Assembly (NCBI GenBank): GCA_020744225.1
Contig: JAGMWG010000007.1
Coordinates: 1,240,001-1,304,000, forward strand
DNA from: Paraphoma chrysanthemicola
Taxonomy: Eukaryota; Ascomycota; Dothideomycetes; Pleosporales; Phaeosphaeriaceae
DNA length: 64,000 nt
Reading direction: 5' to 3'
Shown here: positions 34,927 to 45,806 of the stretch, in pieces
Numbering within the stretch: position 1 is the stretch's first letter
Layout of the letters: each line of letters opens with the position of its first letter
Translations under genes and position numbers: made by a program
Notes under the pieces: model-generated
Seen by the model: the letters and a program-made list of their open reading frames with translations, nothing else
Database searches by the model: none
Told to the model about the DNA's origin: nothing

Positions 34927-35549
34927 ACTCAGATCTTGTATACCCTTATAGATTCTCCTCTTTTGATACCCAGTTCGCGCATAGACAGTACTACGTTGTT
35001 ACGAAATCCAACATTATCTTACGTATTTTGACGGTCCGATGCAGCAGTGTACGCGAAAGACCTTCCACTCAGAGTTGTGCCTGCATATGTCATCAGCGGC
35101 TAAGACCGGCGCAAGGCCGTCGGAGAGTAAAATGGCATCATCTGCGCTAACCCCGGATTTGACCAGGCATCACGAAACCAACGCGCCTTGCCGGCCGAGG
35201 TGACATCTGCATGCTTCCACCGATGTTGGAGCTTTCATAAGCAACTGCTGAGAAATGTCAGTGCTCGTACGGCCCCTTGCAGATATAAAGACACCTGGGA
35301 GTCATGACGATGGCTCCCAACTTATTTCATATCACACCATATTCGCGATATTGCGCAATCGGCCTAAGAAACAGTCGGCAAGATCGAACCCCGCCAGAAG
35401 CCGCACTAGAAATATAATTCTTCGAGACGTCAACACCTCCAACCACCTTTCCTCACTCGTACGCTTATTGTGTGACTTTTTTGAGGCGGCAATTTCCCGC
35501 GGCCACTTTCTTACAGCCCAATTCTCGAGGCAAGCGCTCAGACACCGCA
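34927..35549. promoter_or_regulatory. Intergenic region, promoter of cystathionine gamma-lyase
   Basis: 623 bp. Contains the 3' UTR of atg14 and the promoter of cys3. A TATAAA lies at 35284-35289 (about 260 bp upstream of the ATG). Nothing else convincing. Confidence 0.4.
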
Positions 35550-36920
35550 ATGACGCTCCCCGAACACCCCATCGACACCCCGCCACGCGCGCCGTCGCCA
35601 GTCCATGGTTTTGGTACTCTGGCCGTTCATGCGGGAAGTCCCCATGATCCCGTCACCGGCGCTGTGATTGAATCGGTATATTTGCTCCTCCAAATGTGGG
35701 TGCCAATGCCTAATTGAGAGTAGATTTCTTTGTCTACGACCTTTGCGCAAACCAGCGTAGGAAGGCCCGTGGGCGAGTACGAGTACTCACGGTCCTCGAA
35801 CCCGAACCGGTATGTTTATGCGACACGATTCCTCTATGTGTGAAATGTTGAAGCTAACTTATCCAGCGACAACTTCGAACGCGCAGTCGCCGCTCTTGAG
35901 CATGCCCGCTACGCCCTTGCATTCAGTTCCGGGTCCGCCACCACCGCCAACATCCTACAATCGCTTGCCGCTGGATCGCACGTAGTCTCAGTCTCAGACG
36001 TCTACGGTGGAACGCATCGCTACTTCACCAAGGTAGCGCTCACACATGACGTCAAGGTTACCTTCAGTCCCAGCATCGAGGTCGACATTGCTGAGCTGAT
36101 TCGCCCGAACACGAAGCTCATCTGGATTGAGTCACCGTCCAACCCCACATTGACGCTCGTCGACATCCGAAATGTTGCATCCATTGCGCACCAGCACGGC
36201 ATCATGGTTGTAGTCGACAACACCTTTATGTCGCCATACGTTCAAAATCCCCTTGACCATGGCGCCGACATTGTCGTACACTCTGTGACAAAGTACATCA
36301 ACGGCCATTCAGATGTAGTCATGGGTGCGGCAGCCTTCAACTCTCCCGAGCTCTTCGACCGATTATCTTTCCTCCAGAACGCAATTGGCGCGGTCCCATC
36401 AGCTTTCGACTGCTGGCTCGCCCACCGCGGTCTCAAGACTCTGCACCTCCGTGCTCGTGAGGCGACCAAGAATGCGACAGGTGTCGCAGAGGCGCTGGAA
36501 GCTTCACCACATGTTGTCTCTGTCAACTATCCTGGTCTTGCATCACACCCACAGCGCGCCATTGCCATCAAGCAGCATCGCGACGGTATGGGAGGTGGCA
36601 TGTTGAGCTTCAGAATCCAGGGAGGACATTCAGCGGCCGAGCGCTTCTGCCAGGCGACCAAGATCTTCACACTCGCCGAGTCGCTAGGTGGTGTGGAGTC
36701 GCTCGTCGAAGTCCCCAGCGCAATGACCCACGGCGGCATTCCAAAGGATCAACGCGAGGCGGCCGGTGTCTTTGACGACCTTGTCCGCATCAGCTGCGGT
36801 GTCGAGGACGAGGCTGATCTTGTCGCAGATGTCCTTCAAGCGCTGGAGAAGGCTGTTGTAGGCCCGAAGATCAAGAACGGCGTGGCCAACGGCAACAAGG
36901 CTGAGGCGACGCTTGTTTGA
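35550..36920 (+). CDS. cys3: Cystathionine gamma-lyase
   Basis: PLP enzyme that splits cystathionine to cysteine, 2-oxobutyrate and ammonia in reverse transsulfuration. Three exons (35550-35675, 35724-35809, 35867-36920) join in phase to 421 aa. Motifs: FSSGSATTANILQSL, SDVYGGTHRYF, the PLP-ring Asp188 in VVVDNTF, the Schiff-base Lys213 in SVTKYINGHSD, and LAESLGGVESL near the C-terminus. The run ISLSTTFAQTSVGRP and the first exon (FGTLAVHAGSPHDPVTGAVI) are as in yeast Cys3. Gamma-lyase is preferred to gamma-synthase because of length and these blocks. The 48-bp and 57-bp introns have GTATAT and GTATGT donors. A polar tail (GNKAEATLV) is extra. Cytosolic. Confidence 0.93.
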
Positions 36921-37181
36921 GGCTATTCAGGTTCAAGCAACAGGGACTTGACAGGAGTTTTGAGGATATTCAGACGCATGGAAAAGCAAGATGACGACGA
37001 ACGTTACGAACGGCGAACAGGCGTTATCCAATGGGCTGGGCATGATAGACTTTAAGATCTCATTCTGCGCTCATTCGCGCATATGACCCACATACCGAGC
37101 ATAGCACGAAGATACCACACCAAACACATTCCATTCCATTTCAATCCAAATGCATCTCAATCGCGCTTCCTCGTGCTCATT

Positions 37182-37913
37182 TCACTCTGCGGCTTCTCTA
37201 CTGTCTTCATCCAAAATCTCCCCAACCGTCCTCCCGATTTCCCAATCCTTCTCCACATCCCCCGGCACCCTCCCCCTCAACCTATGCAAACATTCTCCAA
37301 ATTCCTGCCTCACCCACACTTTCTCCGTGACCTCACATACAATCTGCGTCAAGCAGTAATGCACCCAATCCCAATTCTCGCTCTCGCAGAACACACGCTT
37401 CAACGCACGGACTAGGAATTGTCCTTCATTCTCGCGGAGGTCGGGCGAGGTGTTGATGAGTGAGAGGAGGAGACGCGAGATGGGATATGCGATGGGCCAG
37501 TTTATGTCTTGGAGCCAAGGGAGAAAGCCTGCAGAAGAATCGATCAAGGGACCTGGGGAGTTGTGGAGGGGAGTACTGGGGACCATGAGGATTAAGGACG
37601 TCCAGGATGATGGGGTGAGGGTTCTCAAATGTGTGACTGCAGCTTCGTCGCTTTTGTCACGTGGGAGGAGGCGGTTTGACGAGGAAGTTGACATGATGTT
37701 CAACAGCGTGTGTTCGAGGCGACGGAAGGAGGTGCTTAGGGCTCTATTGGTATTTTGTCGAATTGCGATGGCGTGTTCATGAGATGTCGTATATACATGT
37801 CTAAGTCGGTGGTGATGAATTGCCCTAGGAAGACGAATGGGGAAAGCCGGTATGTGTGGCGGAGTCACTGCGCCCTTTGTGGCTGAGATGAGTCCGAGGG
37901 CGCTTTTGATCAT
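37182..37913 (-). CDS. DUF5071 family protein
   Basis: Single-exon frame of 243 aa. The C-terminal two thirds carries the DUF5071 hallmarks: LLPRDKSDEAAVTHLRTL near residue 84 and FLPWLQDINWPIAYPISRLL near 130. The family's function is unknown. The first about 73 residues (Ile/Arg/His-rich, no acidic residue until late, MIKSALGLISATKGAVTPPH...) could be a mitochondrial leader or spurious extension; an alternative ATG (MSTSSSNRLLPRDKS) sits just before the domain, at 37694. No signal peptide. The gene lies between cys3 and a 2EXR-like gene with short spacers. Core call is good; start is uncertain. Confidence 0.8.
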   Translation of the reverse strand: MIKSALGLISATKGAVTPPHIPAFPIRLPRAIHHHRLRHVYTTSHEHAIAIRQNTNRALSTSFRRLEHTLLNIMSTSSSNRLLPRDKSDEAAVTHLRTLTPSSWTSLILMVPSTPLHNSPGPLIDSSAGFLPWLQDINWPIAYPISRLLLSLINTSPDLRENEGQFLVRALKRVFCESENWDWVHYCLTQIVCEVTEKVWVRQEFGECLHRLRGRVPGDVEKDWEIGRTVGEILDEDSREAAE

Positions 37914-38104
37914 CCTGGTGAGGGCATGGGTCGGATGTTGCGAGAAATATGCGCTCTGCCTTTATTGAATATAAAGTGGGTCATGTGTAGGGGAGGCGGC
38001 CACGTGCTTGATAGTAGGGAGTCGAGCTAAGAACGACGGAGTCTGCCTTGATCATCTCAGCCCAAACAAGCTTTTCTCCCTCCCCACCCTCATTTATAAG
38101 CACT

Positions 38105-38784
38105 CTACCAAAGCATTTCCAATGTCACCGCTCGATGAGTATACTGCTCCACATACATTGCCACGCGTGCCTGCCTAGATGAGGCATACTTTGCCTTCAT
38201 ATCCATTGGTGTGAAGTCATCGTACCAGACCCAGTCCTTCATCTTGACCTCAAGCACATGTAGACCCACAAGCTGGTTGATCGCCTCGAATGTACAATCC
38301 CGTCGCTTTGAATCCAGGATATCATGTGAGTCTACACGGAATACACGCAGTGCGGCCATTTGCGTCGGGTGTTGCGAAAACCACATGTCGAGCGCGCGAG
38401 CGCTTGGAGCGATGAATGTGTTGAGATGGAATGGGAGAAGGTGCGTCTCGAGATATAGTTGGCGACAAACGCGGATGAGGGCGAAAGTGTATGATGGTCG
38501 GCTTTTGCTTGAGGTATTTTCCTGGGCAACGGGCTGGGAGGTCTTTTGCGCAGGCATGATTTTGCCATGGCAGCGGGTCCATGATCGGGTTTCCGAGGAG
38601 ATAGTTTGCAGAACCATGATGATGTGTTTATTGCCGAGAACATGGGTGTAACTTATATTCCGGATTTCGGGCGGAAGGGACAAGAGGCTCGGACGTGATG
38701 CAGACGGCTTGCGGTGGGTGCTGTGAATGTTAGTGGCGGGCAGCGCTCCAGGAAAACGAATTCAGCTTACGGCCCTTGCGTCAT
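38105..38784 (-). CDS. 2EXR-like domain hypothetical protein
   Basis: Two exons (38771-38784, only 14 nt, and 38105-38720; 50-bp intron with GTAAGC and an ACTAAC branch site) give 209 aa. The signature is the N-terminal SLLSLPPEIRNISYTHVLG, an F-box-like/2EXR start, followed by LIRVCRQLYLETHLLPFHLN, the second typical block. Such proteins are expanded in fungi and their role is not established; F-box-like protein interaction is a guess. The tiny first exon supplies the only in-frame ATG and keeps phase. Without it the frame starts with TTG. Confidence 0.72.
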
Positions 38785-39097
38785 GAGTGCGGGAGAGATG
38801 TTGAATTTTTTGTTGTGGTCTTTGCGGCTTAGAGAGTTGAGCAATTCAAGAAGTTGAAGGGTAGTGTGGAAGTGATAGGAGTGGGCGAAATAGGGCTAGG
38901 CTCTTTACCTATGAAGAATAGAGACAAAGTTCCAGTGGTGTTTTCAAGTATGAAAGTAAGGACTGTGTGGCCTGCTGTCATACATTCTGTCATGGCTGAG
39001 CGATGTGGAAACGAGACCGACGTGATGCTGTGTGCTCTCCACTTCGACTCTATTCCTGTTTGCAACCTGTGCTATCACTAAGTGGTCCTCAAGATAG
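38785..39097. other. Intergenic region
   Basis: Promoter side of the 2EXR-like gene. A plus-strand ATG frame (38854-39081) has no recognisable content. Confidence 0.4.
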
Positions 39098-39609
39098 CTA
39101 GTTCATCTTTCCGTGGCGATACAGCTTCTTGAACACATCGGTTGGAACTTTCCCACCTTCTACAACCAGTTGGTGGCTCAGTCGAAAAGTGTCCAAATAT
39201 GGTGTAGCTCCACTGACCTTCCAGCAATACTATGCCCACCTTCTCCTAGCCAGAAGTTCAATACAGCAATGGCTCGATCCTTTGGCTCGCCGATCCCATC
39301 GAAGGTCATATGTTTCCTCGTAGGAACTATGACGATTTCGATAATTTTCAAGCCTTTGAACGTCGCCAGGTTGTCCTTCACCGTGTTGGTACCTCCATAC
39401 AAGATTTATGCGGCCCCAATTATTACCTACTGGTGCACATCCCGGACTTCTTGCAACTCGACGGCCTTTACAGCGCCCCAGGCGTGCTGAGCTTCCTGAG
39501 AGCAAACGGCAAAGGTGTCTAGTTGGAATGGAAGGACTTTGGCCATACCCATATTTGAGAATATTGCTGGTAAGTTTCCCAGCTTCAGGATGTTCCTGTG
39601 AGATTGCAC
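39098..39609 (-). pseudogene. Relic coding region with in-frame stops
   Basis: Protein-like text that I cannot name. One minus-strand frame from 39609 reads through 39427 to about 39265 with two stops, a TAG at 39427-39429 and a TAA seven codons later; each would be CAG or CAA (Gln) before a C-to-T change. Examples: KAVELQEVRDVHQ before the stops, then LATFKGLKIIEIVIVPTRKH and MTFDGIGEPKDRAIA after them. A possible last exon (39098-39229) in compatible phase reads TPYLDTFRLSHQLVVEGGKV and ends DVFKKLYRHGKMN. The implied intron is only 35 bp. This looks like a point-mutated gene, possibly by RIP; a mis-spliced live gene is the alternative. Confidence 0.3.
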
Positions 39610-40596
39610 ATCTCAAGACCAGACCTTAAGGCATGTTGTGGTGTAGAGCTTTTGTAGTTCGCGGAAAAGAGAGAGAGGGCGCACTACCTTCACAAACGAA
39701 AGCACCACTAGTCTCCACTTCCGAAAATGAAAAGCTTACGTCATAGGCTATGTTGATTGTTGACCCGATCTTGGAAGGAGATAGGAAAGTCGTACATGAT
39801 CTGTCACACAGTATTGCGTACAAGAAAGGTTTAAGTATTTTGACAATTGCAGGTTTAACGAAAGCCTGGGTACACACAGACGATTACAAGGCCAGATTTG
39901 ACAAATCTGGGTTCTGGGATCCTTTGGGAAACCTACTTCCATAGAGTGGACCTCCAGGAGGAGGCCTGTAGCTCTGATAACATCAGTTGTGGCAACCCTC
40001 ATAGAATTTTACACATTAGGACATGCTATCATTCCAGTCGAGAAGAAGCTTTGAGCGATGATCCTAATTTCGCTCTAAGCCCAGTTCCTAACACCTGATT
40101 CGCCTTCTCCTATGCTTCCGCGCACCCATGAATTATGGCCGAACCCCGGTCGGCTCTGAGAACTGTAACTGTCACATATGGCTCACGGCAAAGAAAGGGA
40201 TCTGCAAGCACAGCGTTCATGTAGTACACTACTAGTCCAAGAAAATGATATGTTACATTTGCATGTGCCTGAGATTTCAGGCTGTATTGTGTCCTTGATC
40301 GCGGGTATCCGGAAGATACTGTGACCGCGATTTGGTACTCTTTCTCGCCCACGTATTCAACGGCAACCAGACAGCATCGCGCTTATGCTTGTCGCCTATG
40401 CTCGCGGCGCTTTGATTTTGTACAATGACACCAGCGCGGGAATGCCGACTATCCAAAAGAACCTTTTGTACAGCCAGAGCTCCACCACCGGCCGCGTCGG
40501 AATTTTGTAATACATCTCATTCGTTACAGTCGCTTTGCCACTACGCGCCATTGGGACAGGGTATCGCGCACTTGAACGCTTGATAGAAGGCGTCTC
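39610..40596. other. Low-content region, small open frame
   Basis: About 1 kb. A plus-strand ATG frame at 39750-39944 encodes 64 residues of plausible protein (MLIVDPILEGDRKVVHDLSH..., ending FWDPLGNLLP) but has no upstream exon and is AT-rich; it may be another relic. The rest shows nothing. Confidence 0.3.
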
Positions 40597-41313
40597 TTAC
40601 GCGAAAAGGAAGAGCACCGTTGCCAGTACAATCAAAGCATATACTGCCATTTCCTCCACGGGTACGACAGCCTTGACGCCACCAGAGGCGGGCACAGCTG
40701 GCGAAGGTGAGGTGGACGCTACAGTTTGGATGGGCGAAGTGGAGACCGCAGGCGCGGAACCATTCGAGGGCAAGCCGTGGGCAGTCGCACCGGATGGGGC
40801 GTGGTGAAGCGTTTTGGTGATGGTGACTTGCGAAGTCCAAGATGGAAGAGAAGCAGCGGGATCAACCTGGTTAGAGCAAATTAGTCATATCCTTGTGGCC
40901 AGTGATCGCGACAGTATTGACTGTGGCGTTCCGAGATCGTGAGAGGAGGCGGGTGCAGGCATATGCATCTTCGTAACAGCCATAAACGGCGTGGCGGTCG
41001 CAAGCACACTTACACTAGCTGAACTAAACGCGTCGGCGGCGGCGGGATACAGCGATGGCAGTATCTGCTTGACATCTTCAGAAAGCTTCTGATACCACTC
41101 CGGCTCGAAGTCGCCTGTCGGACGCGGGAATACGGGGTCGGAAGTAATGGCGGTTTTCAGTATTGATAGAATGGAGAGTCGAGCAGAGTCCATCGTCTTC
41201 GGATCAATGGCGCGGACAAGCAAGTCATTGACCTCATGGGCGCTTGGCTGGACGTTGCGTGCGTGCGTAGCGGCGGCGAAGACCAAGATGGGAAAGATAC
41301 TGGTTGGTCGCAT
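40597..41313 (-). CDS. Secreted or GPI-anchored hypothetical protein (189 aa)
   Basis: Not in a family I can name. Exons 41014-41313 and 40597-40866 (147-bp intron with perfect GTAAGT) give 189 aa. It begins with a signal peptide (MRPTSIFPILVFAAATHARN). A helical domain of about 75 residues follows (SAHEVNDLLVRAIDPKTMDS, then EPEWYQKLSEDVKQILPSLY), then a Ser/Thr/Pro/Ala-rich stretch and a C-terminal hydrophobic tail (MAVYALIVLATVLFLFA) consistent with a GPI signal. The intron covers a stretch that stays open in frame for 42 codons before a stop, so read-through would give a different C-terminus; the spliced form ends in a proper hydrophobic tail and is preferred. Confidence 0.75.
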
Positions 41314-42894
41314 GGTTGTGGTGTGCGGTTGCTGGCTGAATGGCGGGCATGTCGTGTGCGTGTGATGCGCGCGCTTACACGTGGTGGGTCGTAAGTGTAG
41401 AAAGAGCGACAAAGAGGAAGTCCAGAGCGATTGTGTTGTTGTTGACAAACAATGACCTTTATTGCTGCCAGGAAGCCGCGCACTTACTGCTGAGCCGGCA
41501 TAGAGTGACTGAGCAAGTGACTGAGGGGGGCACAAATGTGCATCAATCTGAAGTAGATACTCGAGTGTGCAGATGGTAGCGACGGTGGCATATATGAAGA
41601 AAGGTTCTTCAGAGCTTGCGATATTTGTGCCAAGAGTGATGGTGAAGTGAAGTACCGTGAAAGGACCAATCAAAGCCGAGGAATTGCAGAAAGTCTTTCT
41701 GGACCCACATGCAAATGAGATCAAACGCAGAGACACAGGACGACCAATCAGAGTAACACCAGCTATTCACAAATTCCCAACACCTGAGTCCTACTTTCAT
41801 GACTTGCTGGCGATCTAGGAAGTTGATGTCACTTGGTTGGGGAGAGGTAGCAAATAGTGAAAACGAAGACTATTGAAACAATCCATTATCGGACATGGAA
41901 GCTTCAGCCTTTGGCACCAGACTGTGCAGAATGCGCTGACCCGACTTAGATGCCCATGAGAAAGGGCCAGCAGGATTGAAAGTAGTGAGGAGCATGTTGT
42001 GTTCCCATGTAGTGAATAAGTCCAAGTATGGAATTAGGTACGAAATGCTGCGAAATTGCGACAAAACAAGTTAGAGACCGAAGATTTTGGGAGAAGGAGA
42101 TGAAGGTTGATGTGGACTGCAAATCAGATCGCAGGAATACGTGGACATCGTCCAAACGGTCTATGGATTGACATCAAGTACGGAACCTCTTGAGATGTGG
42201 ACAAGAGTAATCTTGTCGGCTTGCTATATCGTGGATTGAGCATTCGGGAAAAGTATCTGTGAAGATACAGAACGAGCAAGGACACCGATGATGACGTGAC
42301 CTTACTTCTATAAAGAGAGGGACAAGACGTTTTTAAGATAGAAAGGGTACTGTGATGCGAACTGCAACGAGTGCGGACACATGCTACTCGGATCTGTTCA
42401 GTCTCCTATCGTACCTAGGTATTCGGCCAGCAATTCGTGCCTCGTTGGGGTTTTCGACCGCGAGCTATCCCTAAAGCAGGGTAGCAGCCCGAATATAATG
42501 CCACAAAGCGACTGAGGCTGTGCATGTGATGCTCGGTGTTCCGTGTCGCGCGGACGTTGGTGTCGTTTGCGTCCCGCATCCTGCGACGAAAGTGTGGGGA
42601 ACACGAACCACCGGGCATGATTGATCCGCGGAAGAGGCTAATCCTCATTTGGACAAAACCGAGGCATAACGGCGAAGCGAACGCAGGTACATGCCACAAC
42701 GCGCATGTGCGCGATTGTGTGCTTATACACATGGCGTCTACAGAGTGGCTTGGTAGCTCGGCAGACCATGTACTTAAAAGGCAGCTCGATGTGCACTAAG
42801 GGAGCTGCGAGGCATAAAAACCTACAATACACCACCATAACCTAAGCTCCAAGGACCACCACCACATCGATACCTGCTCGAACAGACGGTCATC
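41314..42894. other. Gene-poor region
   Basis: 1.58 kb. Short frames on both strands without domain or splice support. The left end is the promoter of the GPI-type gene, the right end the promoter of the lipocalin-like gene (TTAAAAGG near 42775). Confidence 0.4.
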
Positions 42895-43546
42895 ATGGCA
42901 GCTCCAGCAAGCGTGAACATCAAAAATCTCCAAGGAAACTGGGTTCTGGTAGGTGTTCTCGTCAAGTGAAAGCCTTCCGCGCTCACAACTCCAGAACAAA
43001 ACCCTCTCCGACAGCCCCGACCCAGTCCTCGCACTCCAAGGCATTGGGTGGCTCACACGCAAAGCCATCGGCCTCGCCACCATAACCCAGCATCTCAAGC
43101 AATACCCCACTACCGGTGCAGACGGCAGCCCCGCCACGCAGATCGACATCGACCAGACCTCGACAGGGGGCGTCAAGGGCACAAGCGAGAAGCGTACTCT
43201 CGACTGGCAGTACCGCGGTCATTCCGATTGGCTCTTTGGTACCCTGCAGGGCAAGACACGCTACAACACACTGCAAGCTGTCAAGGAAGAGAACAAGGGC
43301 AAGGGTGTCGAGGAGGAGGATGCCAAATTCTTGGTTGAGGGCTGGCTAAAGGAGACTGAGGAGGGAGAGGTTGTGGAGAGCTTTGTGGATAATGAGGGAA
43401 ACAAGTGGACTGGATGGCAGATATGGGGATTCGCAGAGATCAATGGCGAGAGGAGGCTGACGAGACGATTTGCGATTCGGAGGAAGAACAAGAATGAGGT
43501 TGTGAGGATCAGGATGACGTACGATTGGGCTGGTGAAATCGCATAA
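42895..43546 (+). CDS. Conserved fungal lipocalin-like/LCCL-annotated protein
   Basis: Two exons (42895-42948, 42995-43546; 46-bp intron GTAGGT...CAG) give 201 aa. It matches a conserved ascomycete family often annotated as LCCL-domain or lipocalin-like. It starts NIKNLQGNWVLNKTLSDSPD, then ALQGIGWLTRKAIGLATIT, IDIDQTSTGGVKGTSEKRTL, and ends with a Trp-rich GWQIWGFAEINGERRLTR strand. Beta-rich with several Trp, as in small-ligand binding barrels. No signal peptide. The function is not established; ligand binding is inference from fold-like pattern. All junctions keep phase and the length is normal for the group. Confidence 0.82.
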
Positions 43547-44431
43547 GAACGTTACCGACCCGCCTCTCGTTGGTTTGGTCGATCTGTAATTTGGGTTCTA
43601 TGGGTCTATCGATCTCAAGAGCTACACGTATGTTTTTACCATCATGCTATGTAAATGGTGTTGACCACTTCTTCGCGGACTGCTTGAGCTAATGCAGAGA
43701 ATACATCGTGAAGACAGATAGCCATTGTTTCTTGATATCTGAAGGGGCCAGGGAGTATCTGGTAGCAGATTTAGACTGTTCAGACCAACTGAAACTGTTA
43801 CAACTTCTTGGCCAAGAAACAACACCTCTGATTCTCGTGTGGCATCGGATACACCAGAGTCTCTCGTCGTACCACCAAAGCGCCCATGGACTCGCAACAA
43901 GTGGGCCACGCTGACACATAAAGATGTGGAAAAGCAGCACGTCGAAGTCATGGCATCAAAGCATCCAATGAGCGCAGAGGTTTTGCATTCAGCATTGAGA
44001 AGCCGCAATCCAACAGTGCAAATTGAACGAGCCAATACGGTGCGCTAAGCGCCTGCGAGATAACAATCTAGTTGCTGGCGAACGCGGCAATTAATGGCAA
44101 TCAGGTAAAACCATCGGCAAGCACAAGCGAGTATAGGCCACACAGAATGGATAAGATGCTTTGTCTGCATGGTCCCGCGTGTACTACAGTAATGCCTCCT
44201 GAGAAGGAAACCAACAAATTTTCCGGGGTAACATGTAGTATACTTTCTTGGCCCAGACAGGCTACGTGACGCCTTTGTGCAATTTTCGGCCACTGAAACA
44301 AGGAACACCACCCATCATGGTCGGGATGCATCAAGTAGTCAAGTCCTGCAGCATCACAACTGCAGCAATATACCTCCCACCACAGTACGCCACCTCCTCC
44401 ACCACACTTTCCACAACCTGTTGTCAACCGC
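43547..44431. other. Intergenic region with a possible coding fragment
   Basis: 885 bp. Between about 43756 and 44048 a plus-strand frame is open and protein-like (for example TPESLVVPPKRPWTRNKWAT, ending NPTVQIERANTVR) but has no ATG upstream and no clear first exon. A 137-codon frame opposite it (43622-44035) is its shadow or the reverse. Neither is called as a gene. Confidence 0.3.
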
Positions 44432-44983
44432 ATGCTCCCTGCATCTTCCTCAACACACGACATGTCCACATACGACCTTTTCCTCGCCCTCATAATCTTG
44501 ACATGCATTATTCTTGTCCTCATACTTGTGTACTTTCTACACTATTGTATCAAGCGAGACCAACAGAAGCGCGAAAAGCTCCGGCAACAAGAGCCACAAC
44601 ACCACCTTCATTCTCATGACGACATTGAAACCGGTCTATCGCTCCCCGACTACACGCATAAAGTCGACGTTGAGCGCCCGGACATACAACATCCGCATGA
44701 AGATGGAGATGGAGACGGCGTACAGCGCCTTTCACGCTTGACGACGGTGGCGCCGAGTATGGAGTTGTTGCCGCAGATCAGGACAAGCGGGAGTAGTGAG
44801 AGAGCGGAGGATTGGCTGGAGAGGAGGGAGAGTCGGGTTGTGGATGGGAATGGGAATGGGAATGGGAAGGTGACTGCGAAGAGTGGAGTCGTGAAGAAGG
44901 AGAAGGGGATAGAAGCTGAGAAGACGAATGCTGTGGTGGGAGAGAAGGATATAATTGAGACGAAGGGCAGGATTGACAAATGA
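44432..44983 (+). CDS. Small single-pass membrane protein (183 aa)
   Basis: Not recognised. A single-exon ATG frame; a second in-frame ATG (MSTYDLF) lies 10 codons on and may be the true start. It has one strong membrane helix (about 16-38, LALIILTCIILVLILVYFLH), a basic KRDQQKREKL stop-transfer, and a polar, charged tail of about 140 residues with a DGDGDG run, a Gly/Asn repeat (DGNGNGNGK) and a Lys/Glu-rich end. This layout (short outside, long cytoplasmic tail) is common among lineage-specific fungal membrane proteins. The Gly/Asn run comes from the (GGGAAT)n repeat at 44846-44868. Confidence 0.6.
   Translation: MLPASSSTHDMSTYDLFLALIILTCIILVLILVYFLHYCIKRDQQKREKLRQQEPQHHLHSHDDIETGLSLPDYTHKVDVERPDIQHPHEDGDGDGVQRLSRLTTVAPSMELLPQIRTSGSSERAEDWLERRESRVVDGNGNGNGKVTAKSGVVKKEKGIEAEKTNAVVGEKDIIETKGRIDK
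44846..44868 (+). repeat. Hexanucleotide microsatellite (GGGAAT)n
   Basis: Nearly four tandem copies of GGGAAT inside the small membrane protein gene; it encodes an Asn-Gly repeat in frame, so length changes of whole units keep the frame. Confidence 0.7.
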
Positions 44984-45377
44984 GATGGAAAGGATTGATA
45001 TGATTTGGCAGGGTTCATTTGAGGAGACGAAGCGATGTCTGCATTGGTTGTTTGTCGACCACCGGTATCGATCGTGTTGCTCCAGTAGGTCTTATCGAGC
45101 ATGTTGCAGACGATTTACCTGAGACGTGCTTGTACTTGTACTCATGCTGTGCGTTCCCAAATAGGCTTGGCAGAAAGTGATTGTGCGACGGTTCGGTCAC
45201 TCGCTGATCATCGTCGACAAATATGAGCACAAGTATAGCAGTCGTGCTCTGCTGGATCAAGAAAAGCACAGAGATTGTCCTTGCACTTCGTCAGCCTGAC
45301 AATGATGCCAAACTTCGCAACACCTGGGTTGACCTGTCCTCCAAGTAGTTCACAAAGTCAAATTCACCCACCACGCG
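44984..45377. other. Intergenic region
   Basis: 394 bp. A short ATG frame at 45223 ends in a stop before the next gene, and a minus-strand frame at 45015-45269 has no domain. Not called. Confidence 0.35.
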
Positions 45378-45806
45378 ATGCAGCTCTTCCAGAGACACTT
45401 CATTCAGATCGACACGCGTGCCAGTCCAACAGTGTTCACCATTACGGACGATGCGATATGCGCCCTGTTCTCTAAAGACCAACCCTCTGTCCAGGGTGTA
45501 ACTGCGACCACTGATGACCACACACCGTCGCCGACATACCCGCTCCTTCTATCAGTAACGGACATTGCAAACCTCGCAGCTTCGCCGTCTCCGATACAGA
45601 AAGCTCAAGCTCCTCCGCCCAAGCATCGTACCAGCTTCGTGACCCTGGGCGTTGCTCTTGGAATAGTCCTGGCCATAGGGGCTGCGATCGGGGTCTATCA
45701 TTATGGCGGGAATAGGAGGCAGGGGACGAGAGTTACAAAGAGGACAGACAAGAGATGGGACATGGGACCGAAGCCGGGGACAGATGCGGACCGCAAGGAA
45801 GGGTAA
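45378..45806 (+). CDS. Putative single-pass membrane protein (142 aa)
   Basis: Not recognised. An ATG frame of 142 codons with a polar, Ser/Pro-rich N-half, one membrane helix (about 86-108, FVTLGVALGIVLAIGAAIGV), and a basic tail (RRQGTRVTKRTDKRW). The topology is like many small fungal membrane proteins. The first 48 codons overlap a protein-like minus-strand frame (45291-45521, containing LHRVVGEFDFVNYLEDRSTQ), so strand assignment for that part is uncertain; an additional upstream exon is possible. Confidence 0.4.
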   Translation: MQLFQRHFIQIDTRASPTVFTITDDAICALFSKDQPSVQGVTATTDDHTPSPTYPLLLSVTDIANLAASPSPIQKAQAPPPKHRTSFVTLGVALGIVLAIGAAIGVYHYGGNRRQGTRVTKRTDKRWDMGPKPGTDADRKEG

